Of a stretch of 10,010 nt of DNA, positions 1 through 7,232 are shown piece by piece. The notes under the pieces were generated by a model. It was given only the letters and a program-made list of their open reading frames with translations, did not search any database and had not been told where the DNA came from. Each line of letters begins with the position of its first letter. The first letter of the stretch is position 1. The DNA is from Pseudomonadota bacterium (GTDB lineage Bacteria; Pseudomonadota; Alphaproteobacteria; UBA8366; JADFVY01). The stretch covers positions 1 through 10,010 of the forward strand of contig DAOVHN010000037.1 in assembly GCA_030671915.1 (NCBI GenBank), given 5' to 3'. Both the position numbers and the translations under genes were made by a program.

Positions 1-731
1 AGGCTGTAGGCCTTGGAGAAGCTGTAGAGCTGGACGAAGACGTCGCGCCAGTCCGGACGGGCGAACAGGAGATGCGGCGGTTGCTCGCCGGGCATGAAAT
101 CCTTGTAGGTCTCGTCCAGCACCAGCGCGATGTTGCGCTCGCGCGCCAACTCATAGAATGCACCGATCAGTTCGGGCGGATAGATCGCGCCGGTCGGATT
201 GTTCGGCGTGACCAGCACGATGGCGCGCGTGCGCTCGCCGATCAGGGCCGCCGCATCGCCCGGGTCGGGCATGGCGCCTCTCGCTTCATCGCAATGTAAA
301 GAGACCGGCGTAACTCCTTGCATCTGCAACCACATCTGATGATTGAAATACCAGGGCGCCGGCAGGATCACCTCGTCCCCTGGCCCGGCCAGTGCGCTCA
401 TCGCCACGCAGAAGGCCTGGTTGCAGCCCGCCGTGATGCCGAAATCGCCGGCGTCGAGATGGGCGCCATAGGTCTCACCCATATGGGCCGCCAAGGCGGC
501 GCGCAGGGCGGGTACGCCGAGAATATCGGTATAGAGGGACGCGGCGGGCCGATGCACGGCGATCGCCAGATGGTCCTGCAACCCGGTCGCCGGGGGATAG
601 CTGGGCACCGCCTGGGCCATGTTAAGCAGGGGGCGGTCCGGCGGGAATGTCCGGCCCTCGATCCAGCCCTGAGCCTCGGCTATCGGCGGCTCGGCCACCC
701 CCAGCACCAGCGGATTAGCGCGATACGGCAT
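1..731 (-). CDS. PLP-dependent class I/II aminotransferase (C-terminus outside window)
   Basis: The first 243 residues of a fold-type I aminotransferase can be read; the frame is open to the window edge. Visible active-site landmarks are TPNNPTG at residues 175-181 (Asn178 is the expected PLP-contacting Asn), DETY at 206-209 (Asp206 would pair with the pyridine nitrogen, Tyr209 with the PLP hydroxyl) and SFSK at 237-240, where Lys240 is the expected Schiff-base lysine. A PAPWYFNH stretch near residue 126 fits the cofactor-binding loop that stacks on the ring. The family transfers an amino group between an amino acid and a 2-oxo acid in the cytoplasm, but the carboxylate-binding Arg of the C-terminal domain is not in view, so the substrate cannot be named. 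The ATG at 731 is preceded by an AAGGA-like ribosome binding site about six bases upstream. The gene is divergent from the ABC exporter pair. Family assignment is firm; specificity is unknown. Confidence 0.93.
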   Translation of the reverse strand, partial: MPYRANPLVLGVAEPPIAEAQGWIEGRTFPPDRPLLNMAQAVPSYPPATGLQDHLAIAVHRPAASLYTDILGVPALRAALAAHMGETYGAHLDAGDFGITAGCNQAFCVAMSALAGPGDEVILPAPWYFNHQMWLQMQGVTPVSLHCDEARGAMPDPGDAAALIGERTRAIVLVTPNNPTGAIYPPELIGAFYELARERNIALVLDETYKDFMPGEQPPHLLFARPDWRDVFVQLYSFSKAYS

Positions 732-769
732 TCTGTCCTTCCCCCGAGTGACGACGCTTGAACCAACCC

Positions 770-799
770 TTGCACATTACGCCAGCGATTGCGATTAAT
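770..799 (+). promoter_or_regulatory. Candidate promoter of the exporter pair
   Basis: TTGCAC (770-775) is followed after 18 bases by ATTAAT (794-799), a plausible -35/-10 pair lying between the divergent aminotransferase and exporter genes. The stretch is richer in A and T than the flanking coding DNA. If used, transcription would start near 806 and favour the downstream ATG at 821 as the start of the ATPase gene. This rests only on hexamer similarity and spacing. Confidence 0.3.
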
Positions 800-820
800 G
801 CAGCCATGGTGGCGCAAGAG

Positions 821-1558
821 ATGGATAACCCGGTCCTCGAGGTCGCGGGGCTTAACTACGATTTCGGCAAGGGCCCGGTCCTGAAGGATGTCGGCTTTTC
901 CGTCGGGCCGGGCAGCTTTGCCGTGCTGCTGGGCCCCAACGGGGCGGGCAAGACCACCCTGATCTCGCTGATCACCCGGCTTTATGACAGCCCCACCGGC
1001 CATATCCGCGTCGCCGGCCACGACGTGAAGCGGCAGTCCGGCCAGGCGTTGGCGCGCATCGGCGTGGTGTTCCAGCAATCGACGCTCGACCTCGACCTGA
1101 CGGTACGCCAGAACCTCTATTACCACGCTGCCCTGCACGGGCTCGGGCAGCGCGAAGCAGGCGAGCGCATCGAGCAGGAGCTGGGCCGCTTCGAGATGCT
1201 GGAGCGCGCCGGCGAAAAGGTGCGCAACCTGAACGGTGGACATCGCCGCCGCGTCGAGATTGCCCGCGCCCTGCTGCACCGGCCGGATTTCCTGCTGCTG
1301 GACGAGCCGACGGTGGGGCTGGACGTGCCCAGCCGCCGCGCCATCGTCGCCCATGCCCACCGGCTGGCCCGCGAGGGCGGCATCGCCGTGTTGTGGGCAA
1401 CCCATTTGATAGACGAGGTCTTCGACGGCGACGACGTCATCGTGCTGCACAACGGCGAGATCGTGGCCCAGGGTTCGGTGAACGAGGTCAACCGGGCCGC
1501 CGGGGCCACCGGAATCGCCGACTCCTTCGATCGGCTGACCGCGAGAGCGCCCACATGA
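821..1558 (+). CDS. ABC exporter ATP-binding protein, PQQ-alcohol-dehydrogenase-associated type
   Basis: This is a 245-residue cytoplasmic nucleotide-binding subunit that would power the permease encoded next. With the start at 821, Walker A is GPNGAGKT at residues 38-45, the Q-loop lies near 85-86, Walker B is FLLLDE at 157-162 and the switch histidine is His195 in WATH. The ABC signature is not LSGGQ but LNGGHRRR at 137-144. I recognise that variant from the ATPase subunits encoded beside PQQ-dependent alcohol dehydrogenases (TIGR03864-like); this is from memory, not a search. The frame is open further upstream to a TTG at 758, with another ATG at 806. I prefer 821 because it has a GGTGG element eight bases upstream, gives the usual short lead into the first beta strand, and leaves the AT-richer stretch non-coding. 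The stop overlaps the next start as ATGA, so the two subunits should be translationally coupled. Confidence 0.88.
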   Translation: MDNPVLEVAGLNYDFGKGPVLKDVGFSVGPGSFAVLLGPNGAGKTTLISLITRLYDSPTGHIRVAGHDVKRQSGQALARIGVVFQQSTLDLDLTVRQNLYYHAALHGLGQREAGERIEQELGRFEMLERAGEKVRNLNGGHRRRVEIARALLHRPDFLLLDEPTVGLDVPSRRAIVAHAHRLAREGGIAVLWATHLIDEVFDGDDVIVLHNGEIVAQGSVNEVNRAAGATGIADSFDRLTARAPT

Positions 1559-2352
1559 CCGCCGCCCATTACCGCCGCTGTTTCATCGGTATTTTGAAAC
1601 GCGAGGCATTGCGCTTCGTGCAGCAGCGCGAACGTTTCGTCGCCGCCCTGGTGCGACCGCTGGTCTGGCTGTTGATCTTCGCCGCCGGCTTCCGGCAGGT
1701 GCTTGGCGTATCCATCGTACCGCCCTACGAGACCTATATTCTCTACGAGGTCTATATCGCGCCGGGCCTGATCGGCATGGTGCAGCTATTCAACGGCATG
1801 CAGAGTTCGCTGTCGATGGTCTACGACCGCGAGATGGGCAGCATGAAGACGCTGCTGGTCAGCCCCCTGCCCCGTTGGTTCCTGCTGGTCTCCAAGCTGC
1901 TTGCGGGTACAGCCGTGTCGATTCTGCAGGTTTACACCTTCCTCTTCGTCGCCTGGTTCTTCGATATCGACGCAGCCTGGACCGGTTACCTGCTGCTGCT
2001 GCCGGTGCTGGTGCTGACCGGCATGATGATGGGGGCATTGGGGCTGCTGCTGTCGTCGGCGATCCGGCAGTTGGAGAATTTCGCCGGCGTGATGAACTTC
2101 GTGATCTTCCCGATGTTCTTCCTGTCCACCGCGCTTTACCCGCTGTGGCGGCTGCAGGAAACCAGCCCCTTCCTGGCCCGCCTGGCCGACTGGAACCCGT
2201 TCACGCACGCGGTGGAGAGCATCCGCTTCGCCATGGCCGGCAAGATCAATCCGGAGTCGCTGGGGATCACCTTGTCGGCCCTGCTGGTCTTCGGCGCGCT
2301 GGCGATCGTGGGATATAACCCGGCGCGCGGGACCATGGCGCGTAAAGGCTAG
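1555..2352 (+). CDS. ABC-2 type exporter permease, PedC family
   Basis: A 265-residue inner-membrane permease that should pair with the preceding ATPase. About six hydrophobic segments are visible, roughly at residues 29-50, 66-84, 110-132, 140-165, 175-197 and 232-253. The region YDREMGSM at 90-97 followed by LLVSPLPR is the conserved cytoplasmic coupling segment of ABC-2 exporters. The N-terminal RQ-RERF-ALVRPL pattern, the PPYETYI motif near 56-62 and the C-terminal GYNPARG ending match my recollection of PedC-type permeases (TIGR03861), which occur with PQQ biosynthesis genes or PQQ-dependent dehydrogenases such as the phenylethanol dehydrogenase cluster of Pseudomonas. The cargo of that family is not firmly known. 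The gene starts within the ATPase stop (ATGA) and its TAG overlaps the convergent ubiX stop. The ABC-2 call is firm and the PedC subfamily call fairly strong; no PQQ gene lies in the window. Confidence 0.87.
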   Translation: MTAAHYRRCFIGILKREALRFVQQRERFVAALVRPLVWLLIFAAGFRQVLGVSIVPPYETYILYEVYIAPGLIGMVQLFNGMQSSLSMVYDREMGSMKTLLVSPLPRWFLLVSKLLAGTAVSILQVYTFLFVAWFFDIDAAWTGYLLLLPVLVLTGMMMGALGLLLSSAIRQLENFAGVMNFVIFPMFFLSTALYPLWRLQETSPFLARLADWNPFTHAVESIRFAMAGKINPESLGITLSALLVFGALAIVGYNPARGTMARKG

Positions 2353-2921
2353 TCGGCGCCCATCCCGCCCCAGCGGCTTACCGTTCCCACATCGATATCA
2401 AACAGATCGAAGGCCCGGCCCACGGTCTGGTTCACGATGTCGTCGATGCTTTCCGGGCGGTGATAGAAGGCGGGGACCGGGGGCATGATTACCGCCCCGT
2501 TGTCAGTGGCGCGGAGCGCGAGGTCCAGATGGCCGCGATGCAGCGGCGTTTCGCGCAGCAGCAGCACGACGCGGCGGCGCTCCTTCAGGCAGACATCGGC
2601 CGTGCGCACGATCAGATTGTCGTTATAGCTGTTGGCGATGCCGCTGAGCGTCTTGATCGAACAGGGTGCGATCAGCATGCCGGCGGTACGGAAGGAACCG
2701 CTGGAAAGCGATGCACCGATATCCTTGTAGGGGTGCACGATATCGGCCATCGCCTTGACTTCGTCGGCCGTCATGTCCAGTTCCGCGGCGATGGTCAGCT
2801 TGGCCGAGGGCGACAGGATCAGATGGGTCTCGATTTCCGGCGCCTCGCGCAGGGCCTCCAGGGCCCGCACGCCGTAAATGGCGCCCGACGCGCCGGTAAT
2901 CGCGATGATCAGCCTCTGCAA
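2349..2921 (-). CDS. ubiX: Flavin prenyltransferase UbiX
   Basis: A 190-residue protein matching the UbiX/Pad1 family over its full usual length. UbiX joins a dimethylallyl group to FMN in the cytoplasm to make prenylated FMN, the cofactor of UbiD-type decarboxylases, including the one in ubiquinone synthesis. Seen directly: the N-terminal GASGAIYG flavin-binding loop at residues 10-17, SPSAK at 37-41, the SGSF segment at 74-77, APCSIKTLSGIA at 85-96, and the RETPLH stretch at 123-128 carrying the conserved Arg-Glu pair. The start is TTG at 2921: a GGAGAG ribosome binding site lies five bases upstream and the resulting N-terminus lines up with the family, whereas no upstream ATG fits. The gene follows the transporter ATPase on the same strand after 53 bases, so it may be the operon's last gene or have its own promoter. 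No ubiD is in the window. Confidence 0.95.
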   Translation of the reverse strand: MQRLIIAITGASGAIYGVRALEALREAPEIETHLILSPSAKLTIAAELDMTADEVKAMADIVHPYKDIGASLSSGSFRTAGMLIAPCSIKTLSGIANSYNDNLIVRTADVCLKERRRVVLLLRETPLHRGHLDLALRATDNGAVIMPPVPAFYHRPESIDDIVNQTVGRAFDLFDIDVGTVSRWGGMGAD

Positions 2922-2926
2922 GTGAT

Positions 2927-2932
2927 CTCTCC
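2927..2932 (-). promoter_or_regulatory. Ribosome binding site deciding the TTG start of ubiX
   Basis: GGAGAG on the minus strand lies five bases before the TTG at 2921-2919. It makes this non-ATG codon the best start, and the family's N-terminal glycine-rich loop then begins at residue 10 as expected. Confidence 0.7.
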
Positions 2933-2957
2933 GTGTCCGCTATTTGCTGCGGTCACA

Positions 2958-2986
2958 TATATAGCCGATCCCGCTCAGCCTGCCAT
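2958..2986 (-). promoter_or_regulatory. Candidate ubiX promoter
   Basis: On the minus strand ATGGCA (2986-2981) is followed after 17 bases by TATATA (2963-2958), an AT-rich island in otherwise GC-rich DNA. The -35 part sits inside the last codons of the transporter ATPase gene. A start near 2951 would give a leader of about 30 bases before the ubiX TTG. The -10 is good, the -35 only fair. Read-through from the transporter genes is equally possible, since no convincing terminator lies in the gap. Confidence 0.35.
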
Positions 2987-5041
2987 GGAAATGACCGGCT
3001 CCATCTCGTCCAGGTCCGCGTCGGCCAGGTGGCATTTGAGGATATGGCCGTCCGCGACCGTGCGCATCGGCGGCATCTCGCTTTCGCATTTGTCGCCCGG
3101 CACCTGGGATTTTCGCGGGCAGCGCGTCTGGAACGGGCAGCCGCTGGGCGGGTTCATGGCCGAGGGGATATCGCCTTCCAGCACGATATGCTTCTTGACG
3201 ATCGAGGTATCGGCGATCGGTACCGCCGACAGCAGCGCCTCGGTATAGGGGTGGTAGGGCGGCGCGAAGACCTGGTCGGTGGTCCCCTGCTCCACCACAT
3301 GGCCGAGATACATCACCACGACGCGGTCGGCCAGATAGCGCACGATGGAAAGATCGTGGCTGATGAACAGCATGGTGGTGCGCGAGGACCGCTGCACGTC
3401 GACCAGGAGTTCGGTTACCGCCGCCTGCACCGACACATCCAGCGCCGAGACCGGCTCGTCGGCCACCACCACCCTGGGGCTGCCGGCGAAGGCGCGGGCG
3501 ATGCCGATGCGCTGTTTCTGACCGCCGGAAAGCTGGCGCGGCATGCGACTCTCGAACTCGCGCGGCAGCTTGACCAGGTCCAGCAGTTCCAGCATGCGTC
3601 CGCGCCGTTCCTCCTGCGACTTGCCGACGCCGAATTTCTCCAGCGAGCGGATGATCTGCGCGCCCACCGTATGGCTGGGGTTCAGCGTATCGAACGGGTT
3701 CTGGAACACCATCTGGATGGAACTGACGGTCTCGGTATCGCGGTCGGCGATCTCGACGGCGCCGATTTCCTTGTCGCCAAGCAGGACCTCGCCCTCGGTG
3801 CGCGTCTCCAGCCCCAGCAGCACGCGCGCCAGCGTGGACTTGCCGCAGCCGGATTCGCCAACGATGGCGACCGTTTCGGCTTCTCGCGCTTCCAGCGAAA
3901 CCTCTTCGTTGGCCTTGACGCTGCGGGCCTCGGTGCCGCCGAAGATCTCGTTGGCGGCAACCCGGTAATATTTCTTCAGACCCTTGACCCTCAGCACCGT
4001 CCCGCCCGGCTCGATCGGCTCGTTGGTATGGTCGCCGGCAATCGGCGCATTCCAGTCGATTTCGTCGGTACGCACGCAACGGGTTTCATGCCCCACCTGG
4101 CCTTCCGGTTCATGCATGGCGAGTTTGCGCTGATCGCATTTCCCGGCCTCGAAATGGGCGCAGCGCGGGCCGAAATTGCAGCCCGGCGGCCGCTCGTGCG
4201 GCAAGGGCAACTGGCCCGGAATGGCGATCAGCGGATGCGCCGTCTTGTCGGCGCTGGGCAGCGGGATCGAGCGGAACAATCCCTGGGTATAAGGATGGCG
4301 CATATCGTCGAAGATCGCACCGATGGTGCCGGTTTCCACCGCCTCGCCCGAATACATCACCGTAATGCGGTTACAGGTCGCGAGAATCAGGCCCAGATTA
4401 TGCGAGATGAACAGCATCGAGGCGCCGTATTTCTCGCCCAGGTTCTTGACCAGATCGACGATGCCGGCCTCCACGGTCACGTCCAGCGCGGTGGTCGGCT
4501 CGTCCATCAGCAACAGCGCCGGGCTCGACAGCAGCGCCATGGCGATGACGATACGCTGCTGCTGACCACCGGAAAGCTGATGCGGGTAGGCCTCCATGAT
4601 GCGTGCCGGGTCCGGCAGGCGCACATCGCCCAGTATCTCCAGCGCGCGGGCGTGGGCGGCGGCCTTGTCGAGGCCCTCATGGATGATCGGCACTTCCATC
4701 AATTGCCTGCCGACCTTCATGGCCGGGTTCAGGCTGGCCATCGGCTCCTGATAGACCATGGCAATGGCGGAGCCGCGAATCTTGCGCAGCTTTTCCTCCG
4801 ACATATTGGTCAGGTCTTCGCCGCGGAATTTTATCGTGCCGCCGACGATATGCCCATTCTTGCCCAGGTCGCGCATGATGCCAAGCGCCACCGTGGATTT
4901 GCCGCATCCGGACTCACCCACCAGCCCCATCGCCTCGCCCGGCATTACCTTGCAGGAGAAATCCATCACGGCGGGGATTTCGCCGGCGCGGGTGAAGAAC
5001 GAGATCGACAGGTTTTCGATTTCCAGGATCGGTTCGGTCAT
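2975..5041 (-). CDS. Fused double ATPase of dipeptide-type ABC importer (DppD-DppF type)
   Basis: This 688-residue protein contains two complete oligopeptide-type ATPase domains in one chain, so it probably supplies both nucleotide sites of the importer. Domain 1: Walker A GESGCGKST 42-50, Q-loop Gln98, LSGGQ 156-160, Walker B LLLMDE 176-181, switch His214. Domain 2: Walker A 395-403, Q-loop Gln447, LSGGQ 504-508, Walker B VVVADE 524-529, switch His562. Each half ends in an oligopeptide-transporter C-terminal extension with four cysteines: 288, 294, 302, 322 in the first and 635, 641, 652, 670 in the second. In some DppD homologues such cysteines hold a [4Fe-4S] cluster. A linker of about 25 residues (323-348) joins the halves. 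All key residues look intact, so both sites should hydrolyse ATP. The ATG at 5041 follows a GGGAGAGAG ribosome binding site, 13 bases after the DppC-type gene. The substrate cannot be deduced from the ATPases. Confidence 0.95.
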   Translation of the reverse strand: MTEPILEIENLSISFFTRAGEIPAVMDFSCKVMPGEAMGLVGESGCGKSTVALGIMRDLGKNGHIVGGTIKFRGEDLTNMSEEKLRKIRGSAIAMVYQEPMASLNPAMKVGRQLMEVPIIHEGLDKAAAHARALEILGDVRLPDPARIMEAYPHQLSGGQQQRIVIAMALLSSPALLLMDEPTTALDVTVEAGIVDLVKNLGEKYGASMLFISHNLGLILATCNRITVMYSGEAVETGTIGAIFDDMRHPYTQGLFRSIPLPSADKTAHPLIAIPGQLPLPHERPPGCNFGPRCAHFEAGKCDQRKLAMHEPEGQVGHETRCVRTDEIDWNAPIAGDHTNEPIEPGGTVLRVKGLKKYYRVAANEIFGGTEARSVKANEEVSLEAREAETVAIVGESGCGKSTLARVLLGLETRTEGEVLLGDKEIGAVEIADRDTETVSSIQMVFQNPFDTLNPSHTVGAQIIRSLEKFGVGKSQEERRGRMLELLDLVKLPREFESRMPRQLSGGQKQRIGIARAFAGSPRVVVADEPVSALDVSVQAAVTELLVDVQRSSRTTMLFISHDLSIVRYLADRVVVMYLGHVVEQGTTDQVFAPPYHPYTEALLSAVPIADTSIVKKHIVLEGDIPSAMNPPSGCPFQTRCPRKSQVPGDKCESEMPPMRTVADGHILKCHLADADLDEMEPVISMAG

Positions 5042-5054
5042 GTCGCTCTCTCCC

Positions 5055-6206
5055 TCAGTCCTTCAACGACTGCTCGCGCAGCCCGTCGGCCAGCAGGTTG
5101 AGCCCCAGTACCAGCATGGCCAGCGCGATGGTCTGTGGCAACACGATGGTGGGCGCGATACGGATGAAACCGCGAGTCTGGTTGATCATCGACCCCCAGT
5201 CCGGCGATTCCGGCGCCAGCCCCAGCCCGAAGAAACCCAGGGTGCCGAGCAGGATGGTCGTGTAGCCGATACGCAGGCAGGCATCGACGATCAGCGGCCC
5301 GCGCGCATTGGGCAGTATCTCCCACAGCATGATGTACCAGGGATTCTCGCCGCGGGTCTGGGCGGCGGCCACATAGTCGCGCGTCTTGATGTCCATGGTC
5401 AGGCCACGCACGATACGGAACACGCCGGGCGAACTGGCGAACACGACGGCGGCAAAGATATTCAGCTCGTTGGGGTCGAGGCTGACGATGCCCAGCGGGT
5501 CGGCGTCGAACACCAGCCCGGCATAGAGCCAGGCGCCAATCACCACCGTAAAGGCCATCTGGATCGCGAACAGCCGCGGCCGCGCGTAGTAACGGCTATG
5601 GAACAGCAGGCCGAAAAAGACGATCGGGAAGGCGAAGAACACGCCCGACATCACATTGGGAATCGCGGTTTCGCGCACCCCCGGCGTTACCAGCAGGTAG
5701 AACAGCAGGATAACCGGGAAGGCCAGCACCAGGTTTGCGATGAAGGTGAGAACGGCGTCTATTTTCCGACCGAAATAGCCGGCCGGCAAGCCCAGCGATA
5801 TGCCCACCATGTAGGCCACCAGCGTCGCCGCCGGCGCCACGGTCAGCACGAATGTCGAGCCATGGACCATGCGGCTGAACAGGTCGCGGCCCAGATTGTC
5901 GCCGCCGAAATAGGCCGCCACGCCGGTCTCGATCTCGATGGTGCCAGGCGGCTTGCGCTTGATCGAGGCGAACTGTTCCAACGGGCCGAAGGTCGCGATG
6001 ACTTCGGGAAAAATCGCAGTCAGCACCCAGAACAGCACAATGCCCAGCCCGATCATCCCGACACCGCTGTCATAGAGACGGCCATAGAGGCCCAGCCGGC
6101 TCTTGAAGGCGAAGCTTCCGCCCATGATGACGGCCATGCACAGCCAGACCGGCCAGAAGCGGCCGATCACGCCGGCCCAGATTTCGAAGAAGCCAAGGGG
6201 TTCCAT
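5055..6206 (-). CDS. DppC-type ABC importer permease, enlarged
   Basis: Second membrane subunit of the importer, 383 residues against about 300 for typical DppC/OppC. Family landmarks are NLGRDLFSR at 104-112 (normally just before the second core helix), LAFP at 161-164, the coupling loop DYVAAAQTRG at 277-286 followed by ILPN at 297-300, and PDWG plus a terminal LADGLRE. The coupling motif has Ala280 where the EAA consensus has Glu. Two regions look additional: an N-terminal extension with a hydrophobic segment (about 14-32), and some 65-70 residues between LAFP and the FRIVRG stretch at 263, containing hydrophobic segments at about 185-203 and 213-233. The frame stays open throughout with ordinary codon use, so this is not a frameshift artefact. 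The ATG at 6206 lies seven bases after the DppB-type stop, and its ribosome binding site (GAGGTAGG) overlaps that stop, suggesting coupled translation. Confidence 0.92.
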   Translation of the reverse strand: MEPLGFFEIWAGVIGRFWPVWLCMAVIMGGSFAFKSRLGLYGRLYDSGVGMIGLGIVLFWVLTAIFPEVIATFGPLEQFASIKRKPPGTIEIETGVAAYFGGDNLGRDLFSRMVHGSTFVLTVAPAATLVAYMVGISLGLPAGYFGRKIDAVLTFIANLVLAFPVILLFYLLVTPGVRETAIPNVMSGVFFAFPIVFFGLLFHSRYYARPRLFAIQMAFTVVIGAWLYAGLVFDADPLGIVSLDPNELNIFAAVVFASSPGVFRIVRGLTMDIKTRDYVAAAQTRGENPWYIMLWEILPNARGPLIVDACLRIGYTTILLGTLGFFGLGLAPESPDWGSMINQTRGFIRIAPTIVLPQTIALAMLVLGLNLLADGLREQSLKD

Positions 6207-6213
6207 GATGCGC

Positions 6214-7149
6214 CTACCTCACTCTGATCCGGGGGTTGAGATAGGCGTAGCCGACATCGGATATCAGCTGGGTCACGATGACCACCGCCACCGAGACGAT
6301 CGAACAGGACAAAAGAAGGTCGATATCGTTGTTATCGGCCGCCTCCACCAGGACCCATCCGAACCCTTTGTAGTTGAACAGCTTCTCTACGATCACCACG
6401 CCGGTCAGCAGCCAGGGGAACTGCAGCATGATAACCGTAAAGGGGGCGATCAGTGCGTTGCGCAGCGCGTGCTTCACGACAATGGCGCCGAAGGACAGGC
6501 CTTTCAGGCGCGCCGTGCGGATATATTGCGAGGTCATGACCTCGGCCATAGAGGCGCGGGTCATGCGCGCGATATAGCCCATGCCGTAGAGCGCCATGGT
6601 CATCACCGGCAGGGTGAAATTGACGAAAGTGACATCACCCGCCTTGGCGACCCCTTTGAAAATGCCGAGCCAGGACGCAAAGATGACGGTGAAGATGATG
6701 CCGCTGACATATTCCGGCGTCGCGGTCGTGGCGATGGAGAGGACGGACAGCGACCGGTCGGTCTTCGATCCCTCCCGCATCCCCGCGAGCACCCCGATGA
6801 TCAGCGCGCCAGGCACCATGATGACCATCACCCAGAAGGCCAGGATGCCGGTATAGCCCAGCCGCTCGGGCAGGATATCGGCGACCGGTTTCCTGAAACG
6901 GGTGGAATAGCCCAGATCGCCGGTCACCGCATTGCCCAGCCATTCGCCGTAGCGGACGACCAGCGGCCGGCGGTAGCCCTCTTCCTGCAGCCAGATATTC
7001 ACCGCGTCCTGGGACATACGGACGTTGTTTTGCTCGAGCGCCAGTTTCCGCAGGTTGGGCTCAAGATTGACCAGCGTGAAGACCACGAAGGTCAACGCCA
7101 GCATGGTCGCCACCATCACGGCCAGTCGCCGTGCGACAAAGGCGAGCAT
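6214..7149 (-). CDS. DppB-type ABC importer permease
   Basis: A 311-residue inner-membrane subunit of normal DppB/OppB length. It shows the N-terminal hydrophobic helix (about 9-29), the family motif GDLGYS at 77-82, TPEYVSGI at 144-151, the coupling loop YIRTARLKGL at 209-218 and the terminal YLNPRIR signature. It should form the translocation channel together with the DppC-type protein. A GTG one codon upstream (7152) could also start the frame, but the AGGGGG ribosome binding site at 7155-7160 is five bases from the ATG at 7149 and only two from the GTG, so the ATG is preferred. The gene follows the binding-protein gene after 83 bases containing a strong hairpin, and precedes the DppC-type gene by seven bases. 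Confidence 0.94.
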   Translation of the reverse strand: MLAFVARRLAVMVATMLALTFVVFTLVNLEPNLRKLALEQNNVRMSQDAVNIWLQEEGYRRPLVVRYGEWLGNAVTGDLGYSTRFRKPVADILPERLGYTGILAFWVMVIMVPGALIIGVLAGMREGSKTDRSLSVLSIATTATPEYVSGIIFTVIFASWLGIFKGVAKAGDVTFVNFTLPVMTMALYGMGYIARMTRASMAEVMTSQYIRTARLKGLSFGAIVVKHALRNALIAPFTVIMLQFPWLLTGVVIVEKLFNYKGFGWVLVEAADNNDIDLLLSCSIVSVAVVIVTQLISDVGYAYLNPRIRVR

Positions 7150-7187
7150 CACGTCCCCCTGCTATTGAATAACCCGGAAAAATGCGC

Positions 7188-7215
7188 GGGGGAAACGGTA
7201 AAACCCGTTCCCCCC
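7188..7215 (-). terminator. Hairpin between binding-protein and permease genes (partial terminator or mRNA stabiliser)
   Basis: On the minus strand an 11-base arm at 7215-7205 (GGGGGGAACGG) pairs with 7198-7188 (CCGTTTCCCCC), with one G-U pair and a six-base loop. It begins 17 bases after the binding-protein stop. Five T residues follow the stem after a GCGCA spacer, so termination would be weak or partial. Such hairpins after binding-protein genes commonly protect the upstream message from 3' decay and lower expression of the downstream permease genes. The structure is seen directly; the role is inferred. Confidence 0.7.
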
Positions 7216-7232
7216 TTGCAAGAAAGCCAGGC

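Noticed and set aside
318..761. Plus-strand open frame opposite the aminotransferase
   Set aside because: The minus strand encodes intact PLP-binding motifs here, and the plus frame resembles no known protein.
758..820. Upstream extension of the exporter ATPase from a TTG codon
   Set aside because: The added 21 codons have weak third-position GC bias, overlap a promoter-like sequence and have no clear ribosome binding site. Kept as an alternative start only.
2937..2952. Possible terminator after the double ATPase gene (CCGC-N8-GCGG)
   Set aside because: Only four base pairs, with no T-run; too weak to call.
2933..5101. Very long open frame on the plus strand (722 codons) opposite the double ATPase gene
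   Set aside because: It is antisense to a gene with two complete sets of ABC motifs. Its product is rich in His, Arg, Gln and Ala, with no recognisable domain, as expected for shadow frames in GC-rich DNA.
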